Assembly (NCBI GenBank): GCA_001600455.1
Contig: BCKC01000005.1
Location: 682,001 to 746,000, forward strand
Origin: Endocalyx cinctus
Lineage: Eukaryota; Ascomycota; Sordariomycetes; Amphisphaeriales; Apiosporaceae
Direction of reading: 5' to 3'
DNA: 64,000 bases
This document shows positions 1 to 13,347 of the stretch, in pieces; positions within the stretch are counted from its first letter, which is position 1; each line of letters begins with the position of its first letter. The position numbers and the translations under genes were made by a program. The notes beneath the pieces are model-generated. The model did no database searches and was not told the origin of the DNA. It saw only the letters and a list, made by a program, of their open reading frames with translations.

Positions 1-1068
1 GACGACAAGTGTGCCGACAGAAGGGATGGTCGGCAAGGCTCGAGAGACGTTGGCAGGACCGGGAACGCTGAATCGTACGCGCGGAGCCTTCTTTCTCTCC
101 CCGCCTTCGAGCGTCAGGACGCGGACCTCGGGAAAAGTCATACTGACAAGATAGAAAACCTCCTCTAACGTGGCATTGTCCTGGGGCAGGGCATACGTTG
201 CGCTAGCAATCCCCTCGGGCGAAACGGTAGGCAGCGAAAGCGAGGTATGACCCGGGGTAAAGGTGTATCTAGGCTGGAAGACCGGGAACCAGACCTCGAT
301 ATGTTTAACGTAAGATCTGAGATGGGGATGCTGCACAAAGAACTTGACGACGTCGTTACCGGCGTTTACAGTTGCCTTGTGTTTGATGTGTCGATATAAT
401 CGAGCTTGCACCAAGAACCTCCATAGGGGGCTAACCAAAGCAAGATTGGAGAGCTCTTTCCGCCTCGAATGTCGTAAAGCGGTACTCCAGCTTCGGGCAT
501 TGGTATTTGGTATGCTCAGGGAGCTAGGAGAAGTAGTCGAAACGCGATAACCGAAAAGATGATCGAGGATGCATTCGTGAATTTCGGTGGGTAATTCGCT
601 GAAAGTGTCTCTCGGTCTCTGCTCGGCGGCAAGCGTACATACGGGGCTAGCCTCAACGCTGTCGAGGGACTCCGAGGAAGGAGACTGACAGGTCAGGCAA
701 CGAATATCAGTTTGACCCTGCTGTGCATTGGGGAATGGAGTACTGCTGGGCCGTGTAGGCGGTATGAAATCAGTCGACTTGGGTTGTTCTAAGGGCGGAC
801 TGGCAGGACCGGGAGTAACCGGGGTAGACAAAGTGGTCATAATGGCAGCCAGTTCAACGCTGGCAGTACTCTCATCGGCCTCATCTTCGTCTTCATCCCC
901 ATCGAGGGATATATTCATATTGTTCATGTCCACATCTCTCTGGTTCATATCCCTCTGGATATATGATTCTTTTGAAATATGTAAATTCTGAACACGGTAA
1001 TCGAGTGCATCGGTAACTGCGTCTTCATCGCGAAGCAAAACCGGGTTCATCATCCTCGTAAGCGTCAT
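1..1068 (-). CDS. F-box domain protein, 3' part beyond the window
   Basis: The minus-strand frame is open from the ATG at 1068 to the left edge (356 codons seen, no stop). An in-frame TGA lies a short way upstream of that ATG, so 1068 is the first possible start. Residues 1-150 are acidic and low in complexity. At about 155-215 comes an F-box-like segment (ELPTEIHECILDHLFG, then NLALVSPLW), followed by RLYRHIKHKATV and HPHLRSYVKHIEVWFP. F-box proteins bind Skp1 and bring substrates to SCF ubiquitin ligases; the substrate here is unknown. The layout resembles a conserved filamentous-fungal F-box family of unknown role. The C-terminus is not visible. Confidence 0.8.
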   Translation of the reverse strand, partial: MTLTRMMNPVLLRDEDAVTDALDYRVQNLHISKESYIQRDMNQRDVDMNNMNISLDGDEDEDEADESTASVELAAIMTTLSTPVTPGPASPPLEQPKSTDFIPPTRPSSTPFPNAQQGQTDIRCLTCQSPSSESLDSVEASPVCTLAAEQRPRDTFSELPTEIHECILDHLFGYRVSTTSPSSLSIPNTNARSWSTALRHSRRKELSNLALVSPLWRFLVQARLYRHIKHKATVNAGNDVVKFFVQHPHLRSYVKHIEVWFPVFQPRYTFTPGHTSLSLPTVSPEGIASATYALPQDNATLEEVFYLVSMTFPEVRVLTLEGGERKKAPRVRFSVPGPANVSRALPTIPSVGTLVV

Positions 1069-2536
1069 CGCAAATCTAGATCCACTAGGGTTGATATCCA
1101 AGTTTTCTCGCGCTCATGACCACCAAGCTAGAAAATTCGGACACGTCGAAGGGGGGTAAAAGTCGATAAGAACTATCGCGTTAAGAACAACTTATATTCG
1201 ACGGCGAGGACCGGATAGGCTTGGTTGATAGAATAAAATAAGGGTGGTGTTGTATCGGTGATAGATTATTATCTAGTTGACCTCTATTTCCTTCTACCTT
1301 TTGTCTCCTATTTGTTGATATATTGATTGATTGATTGATTGTTTTATTGATTTCTCACTTATTTTTTTTTCTAGGGGGTAAATAAAAGTTAAGTCGAATA
1401 AGAAATCTCTGAAGCGAAATCAACAGGTCTTTTCGAATTTAATAATCGGGGTCAGATGGTCGCGTGTCTCGAAGAAATGTGATAAGGACCCTGCTCTCAG
1501 GTTGGAGAGGAGAAGGGTTCAGGAGAAATGATTGAGTTTGGGCTACCTGGTAAGTAAAGACTAGGTTAGATAGATTTGGTGGACGTTCTTAATGCTAAGA
1601 CAAAATAAACGTCTTAGGAAAATATGATATTGAAGATATATGTTGAAAATGAAGAAATGTGTATATTGGTTTGCTTTGATCGATGTTAGAGAAAGTGGGA
1701 ATAAAAAAAAAAAATAATAAATAAATAAAAATAAAATAAAATAAAATAAGAAGTGAGTGATACCACGATTCCGAAGTTGGGATTAGGAATGAATTGAGTG
1801 AGTATGCCCAAGGAGTAGCGTAGTGTGTAGTTGCAAAGAGTAGATTAGGTATATTTAGGTATATTTAGGTAGGTACTTACTTCACTGGTCAGGTTCGTAT
1901 GTACTATAAAATAGGTACAGTAGGTACATTGAAACTTTTTTTTTTTTTTTTAATTTTTTTTTTTTTTTTAAGAGAGATTAGGAACCGAGTCAACTTTTCA
2001 GGTCGGAAATTTGACATTGCATAGTACAAAATGTAATTTATTTACTTGTTGCTAGTTATCGTTATCGGTAGTGGCGTTAACAGACAGTAACAGTAAGTGG
2101 GTAAAGACACTACTGTAACGTACTTGAGTACATAGTAAAGAGGAAGCATTCAAATGCTTATACAGAAATGTAAATGTAAATGTAATATAGTAAGTGTAAG
2201 TTAATATACGTACTACCTATGTAAGTACCTATTGTACTCTGTAGAATTTTATAATTTAGGTTAGGTCCTAATGTCAAGTAATGTAAGTACCTAACTCGTT
2301 AAAGAATAGGTACTTACCTACCTAGGTAGGTAGGTATATAAAGTAGACATCGGATAATTAAGGAGGGGCAGTATTAGTATTATACATGTACTTTTACGAT
2401 GGTTGAAAGGATGGTATTTCCAAATGTGTTGCCGTGCAAGTAAATCACCATATACACTTTGGCATGCACAATCCTAGAAGTTGATGAATAATAGGTAGGT
2501 ATATCCCATCCATGTGTACAATGCCGTGTCTAATAA

Positions 2537-2568
<32 letters not shown>

Positions 2569-5500
2569 CTGTATGCTGTCTTGATCTCTTGGTATTACTT
2601 ATTTAACATCTAGGTGGTACTCCGTAGTTGATACCTAGGTACGGAGTAAATTAGTTAATAGTTAGGTAGTACCTACCTACCTTTACTTTGTTACTTACTT
2701 TAATATACTTACTTATTCACTGACAATATCTCTCATTTTCTTTTCTTTCATTCTTTTCTTTTGTGAATACTCTCTAGTATACATTCATTCTCTATTTCGC
2801 TCTTGCCCTCTTTAGAAAGGGGAAATAAAATAAAAATATACACCGCAATTCCTTCCGTGGTAGAAATGGGCTAAACGATTACGTTTTAATCGCTAAGCTT
2901 GACAAGCACACGATTCAGAGTTGACCACATGCCGTCTCCAGTGGTACAGGTTAAAGAACACCGTTATGCTCACTAGACATTAAGGTTTTCATGGCAAAAC
3001 ATGATATTACACGATCCTGAAGCGGAAATTCTTCACCCTACGTATAAACCAGTCATATCATACAAGTACATATATACATGCAGTATACACCGATATATCG
3101 AATTCCGCAGGGCTTCCAGAGTAACTTTATTTTGCATTACCATTACTCATGAGTTCCCGGTGCTATTCTAGGATATAATTCATCGGGCTTCTAGCGCAGT
3201 TTCTAAATCAAGGAAAGTAAGAAATTGACTAATCCTCGATAGAATCATCATCGTGAATCAATACCTACTTTATATATCTATTTCTTAAAGACTGAAGAGA
3301 GGGAGGGATAGGGAGAGGAAGAGATGATGTACGCTAATAAGGATGGGGAAAGGTACGTATACTAGACACGGAGGTAGAGAGTGGGGAGGGGGGGGGGATG
3401 AGCGAGTGATAGAGTGACGGAGAGATAAAGAGAGAATACCTACAAAGTAATAGAAAAGAATAGACAGCAATTACGGAGTACTATACTAGCAATTAACCCT
3501 TCTTTGAATTTAATCCCATCTTGTAACATGCAACCCTTACATACGTACGTTATGGTTATGGTAGTTTACACTATAAATGCGCCATTCTCCGTGAGAGAAA
3601 AGAAATGATAACCCTTTAATAATATCGACCCAAAGTGGTCGGGTTCCACTTACTTGATTGGTTCTTAGTTTTCCTACTCCCTCGTTTCATCCAGGTCTAA
3701 TCTTGGTCAGCTGCCCAATGACGAGCCTTACATATTGAAACATCTCTCTAACATGAAGAAGCAAAATAATAATAATAACAACAATAAACGCCTCAGTTCC
3801 CCAATCTTGTCAATTTGAGATTGCTCCCGGGTTCCCTGGTCGATCTCCTGTTTGATGTCAACGCAAGTCAGGTTTAGTCCTCGCAGATAGTATACACCAC
3901 AATCCTGCTCTTTTCAACTCTCTTATTACTTAATAGAAACCGGTGTCATCTTGATTCTTGATCAGGTAAAAATACGGAGTATTCTACTATGTATACTGGT
4001 GCGGCGCGCACGCTGCCGTTATTTCACCTTCACTCGGTACGTAGGAGAATCGAGGCTGAATGAATCGGCGCATTTGGGGCTCAGCATAGATTACCAGTCT
4101 AAATATATTACCTTACGTTATGCACAACTCGACGTTAAACAAGGTAAACGTAAATACGGAGTAAGTAAGTATCTAGTATACCTTATATTTCCATATATGC
4201 AAGTTTATTTATTTTATTTTATTTTTCTGTCTCTCTTTCTCTCTTTTTTTTTTCCTAATCATGAGTAGTATTTCTAAAGGGGTGGTGATGATCGATGGGC
4301 CTTATACTGGACGCGTACTTCTTTTTTTTTTTTTTTTTTTAAGTTACACATATTCTCCGACATAGATGAGAACAAGCCTTTGTTTGAAGTGACGTGAAAG
4401 CTTTCGTATCCTCTTACAGGGAGGGAGGTCGCTATAAACGAAGATGAAATCGCGAAGCGCCAAGTCATTTGGACATTTTTGGAGGATCTGCGCGGCTGTA
4501 CTACCCGCATATACATATAATACATACAGCAAGGCAGACAGTTTACCCAGCTGCCCAGATAGGTATACTGCTACGCTACAGATAGTTGGAAGTATATATA
4601 TGCATATACCGTCGTCTAGGGCTTCTATGTGGCCGCTATGGCGCCGTCGTTTGACTTGGCTCTCTTGGCTCAACTTGGCAGAAATAGCTGTGGGTAAAAT
4701 AAATCGATTTCCTCCAATCAAAGCTTTGAGTAACGTCCTGAATTTTTTAAATTCTGTTTGACAGTGGCTCGATGCTTGATACAGTTCATATTCCCAACCA
4801 AAAAAATGACGAATACCACAATAATAAAATAATATGTGTAGAAGAAGACAAGGGGAACGGAAAGGGAAAAAAAAAAAGGAGGTAAGCAAGCTACGCAGTA
4901 CATCTAATATTCCAATCTAGAAGAATACTATATACATATGCACCCTGTAAATCTAAGATGCATCTAAAATAAAAAGGTGGGATAATTCCGTGCTTTGTTT
5001 TCTAATTTGTAGCCTCATCCTTTCTTATTTACTAGTCTCCGTTTCTCTTATTTATTTTTTATTTTCTTCTCTTTTCATTTCGACCTCTTTCATCGTTCTC
5101 TTTATTTCCCTCTGCTGGCTATTAGATCTGGATTTTCTTGAGTGTTATTTTCTCTTCTTTAAAGAGGCCGGGCCAAAGTAATAGGATTCTAGAGGCTCTT
5201 TCTTTGTTTCAATACTATCAACCATCGAAAGTTGGCGACCGACACTCGATTGAACCTATTCCTACCGTCCATCTTCATTTCTTTCTGAAAATTATCACAA
5301 ATTTTGGTGATAATTATTTGATCTTGAATCAGGAATTCTTGCTATTACTCCGCCCTCATTTTTATTTTATATTTCGATATTGACGAGATCTCGTTTCTCT
5401 CGTCCCTTCGATTACCTTTTTTTCAACCACTTTCGAACCAGGTCTATTATATCAGAGCCACACTCCTTTATACCGTTGAAAGAAACCCATCCAATCATTT

Positions 5501-5588
5501 AACATACATTCTCAACTTGTCTGGCACAGAGAGATATCACCCTCATTACTTTTAAAGGAATTAAAGAGCTGAATTATTACCTCTCATC
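1069..5588. other. Long intergenic region, no supported gene
   Basis: About 4.5 kb of AT-leaning sequence with short ORFs only. It holds poly-T runs (1937-1969, 4321-4340), a (TA)n microsatellite (2540-2568), GGTA/CCTA-rich stretches around 2280-2340 and 2610-2690, and five copies of the 9-mer TACGGAGTA or its complement. The 3' end should contain the subtilase promoter and leader, but no individual site could be assigned. Confidence 0.6.
2540..2568. repeat. (TA)n microsatellite
   Basis: About 14 uninterrupted TA units in the intergenic region. Confidence 0.95.
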
Positions 5589-7034
5589 ATGGCCCCCGCT
5601 TTGAAGTTTTTGAGCTCCCTTTTGGCCCTCACGCCATTGGGAGCAATGGCCACCCCGGTCAACCCTTTGGGATCCACCGCAAGCGCTGCCTCGGAGATTG
5701 GCACCTTTGTCAGCAATCCCCATGCGCAAAATGTCGTACCCAACTCGTACATCGTGGTCTACGACAAGAATTTCAATGATACCGACATCGATGCGCAGGA
5801 GGCCTCTATCAAGGTCGCCGTCAAGAAGCGAAACTTGGGCAAGCGCGGTCTCAGCGGCCAGCTTTTATCCACCCGCGTCCGTTCCTTCTCTATCTCCGGC
5901 TGGCGCGCCACGGCTCTCGAGACAGATGATTTGATGATGAGCGAGATCAACAACATGGATATGGTCTCCTACGTTGAAGCCAACCAGTACACGAACGCCT
6001 CCGCTTTCCAGATTCAGGACAACGCCCCCCCAGGTCTGGTTCGTCTGAGCCACGCCGATGCTGGTGAGACCGGCTACGTTTTCGATGATTCAGCTGGATC
6101 GAACATCACCGTCTATGTCGTCGATACCGGTATCTTGACTACGCACCAGGAGTTCCAAGGACGCGCCGTCATGGGTTTCAACGCGATCGAGGGCTCTGCC
6201 GTATGTGAATTTTCTTTTCTTTCTTCTCTTCGACTCCCTAATTTAGGTCACGTCGATTAAATTGATTTCGACACGATAGAACCCATTCACTAACGTAGAG
6301 TGTAGGATACCGATGAAAACGGCCACGGATCCCACGTTTCAGGTACAATCGGTGGTGCCACGTTCGGCGTTTCCAAGAATGTTAACCTCATCGGCGTCAA
6401 GGTTCTCGACGCTGACGGAGGTGGCACCACGAGCGATCTCCTCGACGGCCTTAACTTTGTGGAAAGCGACGTGGCCTCCAAGGGCACCGCCGGCAAGACT
6501 GTTATGAACATGTCTCTTGGTGGTGGTCTGTCGACGGCTATCAACAATGCGATTGAAGGTCTCTTCCAAGCTGGCGTTGTCCCCGTTGTCGCCGCCGGTA
6601 ACGAGGCTCAGAACGCCGCCAACGTTAGCCCCGCCAGTTCCCCCAACGCTATTACCGTCGGTGCCATCGATGCCACTACCGATAAGAGAGCTAGCTTTAG
6701 CAACTTCGGTAGCGTTGTTGACATCTATGCTCCCGGTGTCGACGTCCTTAGCGTCGGTATCTCAAACGACACTGCGACCGAAACTCTCAGCGGTACTTCC
6801 ATGGGTAAGGCGACTTTCGAGCTATAACAAGTATAAGATTGCTAACGCTATTCTACAGCATCTCCTCATATCGCCGGTCTCGCAGCGTACCTCATGGCGC
6901 TTGAGGATATTACCGACGTCGATTCTCTCACGACTCGCATGAAGGAACTTGCGGCAAGCACGGGTGCCAGCGTTCTACGAAACGTTCGGGGCACGACAGA
7001 TCTTATTGCCAACAACGGCGCTACAGTCTTGTAA
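5589..7034 (+). CDS. Secreted subtilisin-like serine protease (S8, proteinase K type)
   Basis: Exons 5589-6200, 6306-6804 and 6859-7034 (428 aa); introns begin GTATGT and GTAAGG and both contain CTAAC. Residues 1-21 are a signal peptide ([21 protein letters not shown]). An I9 propeptide follows ([11 protein letters not shown] at about 56), then the catalytic domain. The triad is visible: Asp in VYVVDTGI near the end of exon 1, His in [12 protein letters not shown] at the start of exon 2, and Ser in LSGTSMASPH, which spans intron 2. NMSLGGG and VPVVAAGNE (oxyanion Asn) are also present. This is an extracellular alkaline-protease type enzyme that should be self-processed. The length fits the family (about 400 aa) and nothing looks damaged. 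Confidence 0.95.
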
Positions 7035-8961
7035 ACTTAGTGCTCACTCAACGTTAGTCTTGCCACCAATGACAACTGCCACAAGATACGTCACGCGATA
7101 ACCGGGTTCTGCTCGCTCTGCAATCCTTACCTTTCTACATGTATATATACAGCGTACATACACACGGATATGTCTTGGGTATATATATATGCCTTTTTTT
7201 TCAGGATGGGATCCCTTCATTTTACCCTACCCCATTATATATAAAAACAGCCCCAAAAAATCTTGATTATCGTGCAAGGAATATATATCTGAGATATACG
7301 TATCTATCCATCTAGCGTATTGCTCGGGGAAAGACGGTGTTTTTTTTTTTTTTCCTACAATCGTTACACAAGCGATTTGATTATTTAGATGAAGAGCGAG
7401 TTTTGTGTCTTGTGGATATCGACTCTCTTGGAGGCAAAACTGTATAGAAGCATTCATGAAGTGATATGAGATAAATGAGAGATAAATAGAAGAAAGAAAG
7501 AAGAAAAAAAGACTTAACTACATAACTTCTCAGAATACCTATCCAGAAATTGTAGGGAGTACTCGACAAGTCCTAGAGTGAATTACAGGTACATTTTCCT
7601 GATCGTCAGCAATTATTAGATTCTGTAATGTGTACCACTATGTTTTAGTGAGCCGAATACGTCAAGGAAACATTGCATGCCTGGAAAAGCAAAAACAAGG
7701 TTACTATGTCCAACATCTTAGTTTTACTGCGTGATATATTAAGCCAAGGATACATTTGGAGAAATGCCTCGAGGCATTTCCCCTTACTGGTTTCCTATTC
7801 TTCATCTAAAACACACCGCGTACTTGCGTATGTCCGCGTGGTTGCAACGTATCGTTTCTCGGGGAAGGGTGGTAGTAGGACAATATACTTCATCGGCCGG
7901 CTGTGGAGGGAACCCACAATCGTGAGACACGAGGTCCAAAATATTATTTTTCCCGGGAGCTGCAGAAAACCAACAAAGGTAATGCGCCTTAGATCGGGTT
8001 CGGCATTCGTTCATAAATGACCTTTACGCAACTTGTCTCTCACAATTCACTCGAGTTATTCGTCACCAGAAGAGAACAATAGAAAAATGTAAAAAATAGT
8101 TACGAAAAGTAGGGGTTTGTAATTGCATGTACTCGGTATGGGATTTAACCTACTGCCCACATTCCGCATCGCCAAGATGCTCCCTGGACACGATTGTATC
8201 ATATTTGAGCGTGGCAGCATAACCTAACTTCGAAAACATTTTCGAAAGGAACGGTCTTTTGTACAATATCTAGACCAGGCAAAGTGATTATCACAGAGCC
8301 GATAAGGCTCAGTTCGACTACTTATAGATATGAACAACAACAACAACAGATAACGTGCAAAAAGCGACTGTGAAAAAGGGGGAAGGAAGAAAAAGCGTAG
8401 TCATATCAAAATTACTGTTCGCGATCCTCGACGGTCGAAAACCTCCTTAAGGGTTGACGAAGCAATCATTAGATCCATCGAGTGCCGACGAAGTCATTAT
8501 GCTTCGGTACTCCTCGCGATGTTCAAGTTTAATATCAGCACTTCTCGGCACAGCCACAGTCATTGATAAATAAGACTGGACTGTAATTTGACATCCGTGC
8601 TTTTCTTGTCTGGTTTGACTTAGAGATCCAATGGGGAGTGAAAATGAGAGAAGGTTTGAAAATGAAGTCCGAAGCTGAATGATCACAGAATGTACATTCG
8701 CCTTGGTAAATGAGGAAACGGTATTAATTATTCGATAATATCATCGTGATATCGGTCATGTAACGGAAACGGCACACCTAGCCTTTTCCATCATGTTCAT
8801 TAGCTGTACAGTAGGAAGTGAATATATGCCTTAACACCCGGAGGCAAATGCGTTCCTGACATCAAAATTACCCTTTTAACAACGCCTACCTGAAGCCCAC
8901 CCGCATGCATATATATATACTCATGTCATTATGTAAAGAGATGTATGAATACAAGCCAACC
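7035..8961. other. Intergenic, tail-to-tail between the protease and squalene synthase
   Basis: About 1.9 kb without a supported gene; the ORFs at 7673-8020 and 8447-8686 have no recognisable content. It contains an exact 20-bp palindrome at 7761-7780 (half-site GAAATGCCTC) and a TTCGAAAA/TTTTCGAA inverted repeat at about 8229-8246. The 3' UTRs of both neighbours lie here. Confidence 0.55.
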
Positions 8962-10588
8962 TCATAGCTCTTGATGCGCTATCGAGCTAGCTGTGATCTT
9001 TGCGGCTTCGCGAAGAGTTGACGCCGCACTCTTGTCCCAGATGGTGTCGAATCTTGCGCCCATGAACCAAGCGGCACCGATCTGCAGTACCTGGTTAATA
9101 TTCGCAGATCCTTGGGGATATGGTATAGTAAGTAGAGGGAATACATACCATGAGTCCTGACACCAACCCGAGAACGGTCATAACGGCCAGAATAAGCATC
9201 AAGAACTCGAAGAAATCATTGCTCTGGGGACCTTTGCCTCCCTGTTCTTGGGCGGCAACTGCCGCCTTAAGCTTCTTGCCATCCTGCGAGGGGAATAGGG
9301 TCTCAATAAATTGTTCGATCTGTAATTTCGGCATTAGTTACTTTCCTACGAGGATTATATAGTGGTTAATAGATTGACTGCTAACCTTGCCGCACGCCAC
9401 GCTGATGGCAAGATAGTTGGGGTCCCTGGGGTCATTTTTTCGGGCAATCCGTCTGGTATATTCTCTGAACACGTTGCAAACCAAGGCTAAGTTCTGGGTG
9501 GACTGCATCATCAAGTGGCAGGCATCGCCCTTGGTGATTTTGATGTGGCTGTCAAATATCTTGGGGTTCTGGAAGACGAGCTCAAGGGTAGCGATGGCCA
9601 TGGATTGTGGTATGGCTACGAAATTGAAGGCACTCTGCTCTCTAATGCCGGCCATGTAGAAAAGACAATCGTCAACATGCTTCAGAGCGTCGAGAACCAT
9701 GTTGGAACTGCATTGCAGAGCTAAGGCACGGTTCTTAGGATCGAAAAGGTCATCCCAATTATCAACATACTTGCTCCAGATGTCCTTGGGCCAGAATCTG
9801 CGCTTGTCCAGGAAATCTTCGTGTACGTCTCGGATGATGTTGGTCTTTTGGAGAAATTGGCCCATGCTTTCAGTAAGTTCCATGCGGTCGAGCAAGACCG
9901 GGTTGGCAAAGCCGCCCTCGACAAAAAGTCGGGTTAGGCCCTCACCAACCAGGCCAGCGACATAGTGGCAGTATTCTTCGTACTGTGTGACGGTTGCTAC
10001 ACCTTCTTGGAACTCGGCATTGAGGATGTAATCGGCCATGCCATTGCCCATTTTGATGGTAATATCTTCAATGATATCGTAATAGTTCTTCTTGACCTTC
10101 TTCAACTCGGCGATAACGTCGTCAAAGTGGACGAGAAGTTCTCGGTCCTTTTCGTTAGGGCCGTTGTCGTTGAAAGTCCAACCATCTATCTGCATGTATT
10201 TGTGGAACTCGCGTAGCATAGGCACTTTCGTCTTGGCATCGATTGTCATGTCATCCTCAATGGTATCTAAACCTCTCAGTACGAGGTAGAATAGGGCAAT
10301 GGGAACAAGCATGTCCTCGTTAAGCTCTTGTATGACAGCAGCGAAGCTGCGACTCGTCATGTTGAGAAATTCGAAACATGATTTCAGTGTAGCCGACTCT
10401 TTAGAAGGATCGCGTACGTGAACTGGCTCGTGCCATAATTTCCTAGAGCATGACAACAGATGCGTAAGCGGTGATAAACTCGGTAGGGTCAATAATTGAT
10501 ATGGGCGTCAGATTCCTCACCATTGTACTATTGCCCGAAGCTGATTCGGGTGAAACATATAGTAGAGTGCTCCGCTGAGACCGCCCAT
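8962..10588 (-). CDS. ERG9: Squalene synthase (farnesyl-diphosphate farnesyltransferase)
   Basis: Exons in coding order 10588-10521, 10442-9386, 9319-9149 and 9090-8962 (474 aa). The short first exon gives [20 protein letters not shown] and joins to [12 protein letters not shown]. The enzyme condenses two farnesyl diphosphates to squalene, the first step committed to ergosterol, at the ER membrane. Visible motifs are [12 protein letters not shown] (first aspartate-rich, substrate/Mg site), [17 protein letters not shown], and [18 protein letters not shown] (second aspartate-rich site). Exon 3 supplies a C-terminal membrane segment ([20 protein letters not shown]). The last exon adds a 42-residue tail. 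Length and motif order match fungal ERG9. Confidence 0.96.
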
Positions 10589-13347
10589 TTTCGATGATAT
10601 CGAATTGATTAATCTTTCTGTTCTTATAAAAGGGGCAAGATTTATCCCAGACCACTTGAGGTAGAGAGAGAAAATGCAGGTGGTTCGACAAATAAATTAA
10701 TGCAGGTTAGCTAGCTATGGTGCTGCTAACCGAGACAAGGTGAATGTAAGAATAGGTTTGAATCAATGGACTTCTGGTATGATGTGAATAGAAGTTAAAA
10801 TCATACGTTCGCCAAAGAATGAAAGGGACTGACAGAGTAGAATGTGTAGAACAGAGCATCTCATAAAGATGGTAGCTGTAATTGTATTTGAACGGGATTG
10901 GGAAATGAAGAAATTGGCTTGGTATTAAACCCCGTAGTAGTTAATTTTAAATGGGTCCCTTTAATCGATAAACCTTTTTTTATTCATCTTTCTGCTTCTT
11001 GAGATGCCGCCATTATGTCGGGTACTATCTTTATCCAAGTACAGCTTATTGCACTAATTCCATAGTAAGCAACATGGTAATAAATTGTATATATATTTAG
11101 ATTAGACCTTTCAGGGTCTGGTTTTATGCTATCCACGAATCCACGATCAGTTATTATTACTTTGTTTATGGACAAGAGGGAGAGTTAGGAGGTCTACTTG
11201 TACGGAAAACGGAAAGACCCGCACTTTAATTTTATTTATTTCGTACATATGGATTGAGTTCTACTATACATTAGGTATGTACATAGTATAGTTACCTACT
11301 TCTATCCATAGATGTAGGTATGTAGGAGCATGTAGGTAGATACCTAAAAGTGTCACTCTACTGCTGGTATGTATACGGTAACGTAAAACTTGATACCTAT
11401 ACCCAAGTAGCTTCTACTACCTACATATGTATACTTCTATGTAGTACAGTAGTCGCAGATTCTAAATACTTGCCTGCCATCGTAGATGGTCTCACAAGTC
11501 GCTGATTACTAGATCACTTAATCTTAAAGCCTTACTTCCTTGACGCTGACTGCAGATAACTGCAGAACACATATATATATAGGTACTATCCATGGATACC
11601 CTGTAATCTCTAGATCTTCTGGAAGCATCAGCAAGGTACGGTAATACCATTGGCTGAATGAAGATCTACTCCCCGAGGGTAAATTAGTGTGTGGGTACGG
11701 CCTTAATACTATTTACTGTGTACCGTCAACAGAACTTAGTTGTAGTGGACCTCACGTAATAGTACTGTATCACTATTTCAACATCTGATTCTTAGATGAA
11801 AAGGAGTCAAGTATTACAGTAATTACAAAAAGTAGAACAACGTATGCGGCTTACCTAGGTAGACATTGCATCATAATAATCAAAGCTCTGTACGAAGATG
11901 TGTCCAATATATATGTATAAATATGGTAATAGGTAGCAAGCTGATTTGCGTAAAGTTCAAAAAGAAAGCACTGGCGACGGGATTGAATATATTCAATCCC
12001 GATCCCATCGTCAAATTTTCATGAAGTCCGATATTGTATATTTTTACAGAAATGACAAATGATGGAGTCTTATATGCATCTATGGATCTTACCTATTACA
12101 CTGCCTATCTTGCTTACACACGTACCCAACCAGCCAGCCAGCCAGCTACCTTCGTGTGAGAGTATTTACATATATTGGATACTACCTACTTGGTAAGCTG
12201 GTAAGTAGTATATGAAGTATCTATATATTCAGTATATTTACACTAGTCTATACGGAGTATTCTAGTGTATAACAAGTTACGAGTAAGGGGGGGGGGGCTA
12301 TACATGTACTTGTAGGTTTTCCGTGTTTTGGTGTTTAAGTCCTAACTACCTAGGTTAGCTAAACACCTACGTATATGATAATAATTGGAAATAATTTTGG
12401 TAACTTATTCAGCCTATTAACTTATTATTATACATACCTCCTTAATACTCCGACTCAAGTACACAGTAGACTCTAGAGTTTTCCTAGGTGTACACGTCAG
12501 GTCTAGTACACGCAAGAAAGAAACAAGACAAGAATGACGGTCTGCAAGCTTGGGCCACTCGTTTCACAGAGACAAAAGGATAATATCATAACAGATCCTG
12601 TACCTACTTCAGCACGCTTGAAGTCACTACACAGTACACGTACACTACTGTGTAGCTGTGCAGGTAAAAGACTAAATACCTATTAGTACCTAGGCGAGGT
12701 ACGTAACCCCACCCTGTCTGCCCGTCTAACCCCGCCATTTTCATCATCGGCCGTTCAAATGCAATACGCAGTACAACCGAAATCGCTTACCCGTCTATCT
12801 AGTGTAGCGATCGATATCTCATTTACAGAATACTAGGGATGTCTTAAATATGGTTTCTAAAGTAACGTAGGAAGCGAGACAATGTTGAGACCTCACCTCT
12901 AAATATACTCACTAAAAAGCTACTTAAAGCATATGTAGTACCTTAGGTACCTCGTTCAAAGATAACCCTTAAATGAGGGGCATTATTATACCTGTATACA
13001 GTTGATATAAGACCTAATTACGACCAATAAGGCGTGCTATGCTCAGCGTTACATTCCCCCTAGAACCAACCAATCTACCACTGTGACACTTCACTAAGGA
13101 AGCTACGTACTAAAAGTTGTTCATCTTCTGTTCCTAGCGAATAATCTACGACTCGCCATCTGAGTATATATCTCGACTTTTCTGCCGATCTGTCCATTAC
13201 GCTCAAAAGTCTCTTTCTTCCCAGAAATACCTTTTTTTTTTATTCTCACAAGTACTAGCGTAAGCTTAATAGAAACACCCAAGATAATTTTAGGTCTCGA
13301 ATTGAAAATACGGTGAGGACAGGAAAAAGAACCCTGATATCATCAAC
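10589..13347. other. Divergent intergenic region between ERG9 and the reductase gene
   Basis: About 2.8 kb with no supported gene. It should hold both promoters. It is rich in short CCTAGGTA-like and TACCTAC tracts (about 11270-11420, 12180-12360), a G run near 12290, one TACGGAGTA (12251-12259) and an exact 24-bp palindrome at 11978-12001. Confidence 0.55.
11978..12001. repeat. Perfect 24-bp palindrome
   Basis: The half-site CGGGATTGAATA is followed directly by its exact reverse complement, with no spacer. It lies about 1.4 kb from both flanking genes. It could be a dimeric regulator site or a cruciform; the sequence cannot decide. Confidence 0.8.

Noticed and set aside
4344..4889. 181-codon minus-strand ORF
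   Set aside because: It crosses a poly-A/T tract, has no domain or signal, and several other ORFs of similar quality overlap it. It is probably chance.
7673..8020. 115-codon plus-strand ORF downstream of the protease
   Set aside because: No motif, no clear splice partner and it overlaps a palindrome. A competing antisense ORF is equally long.
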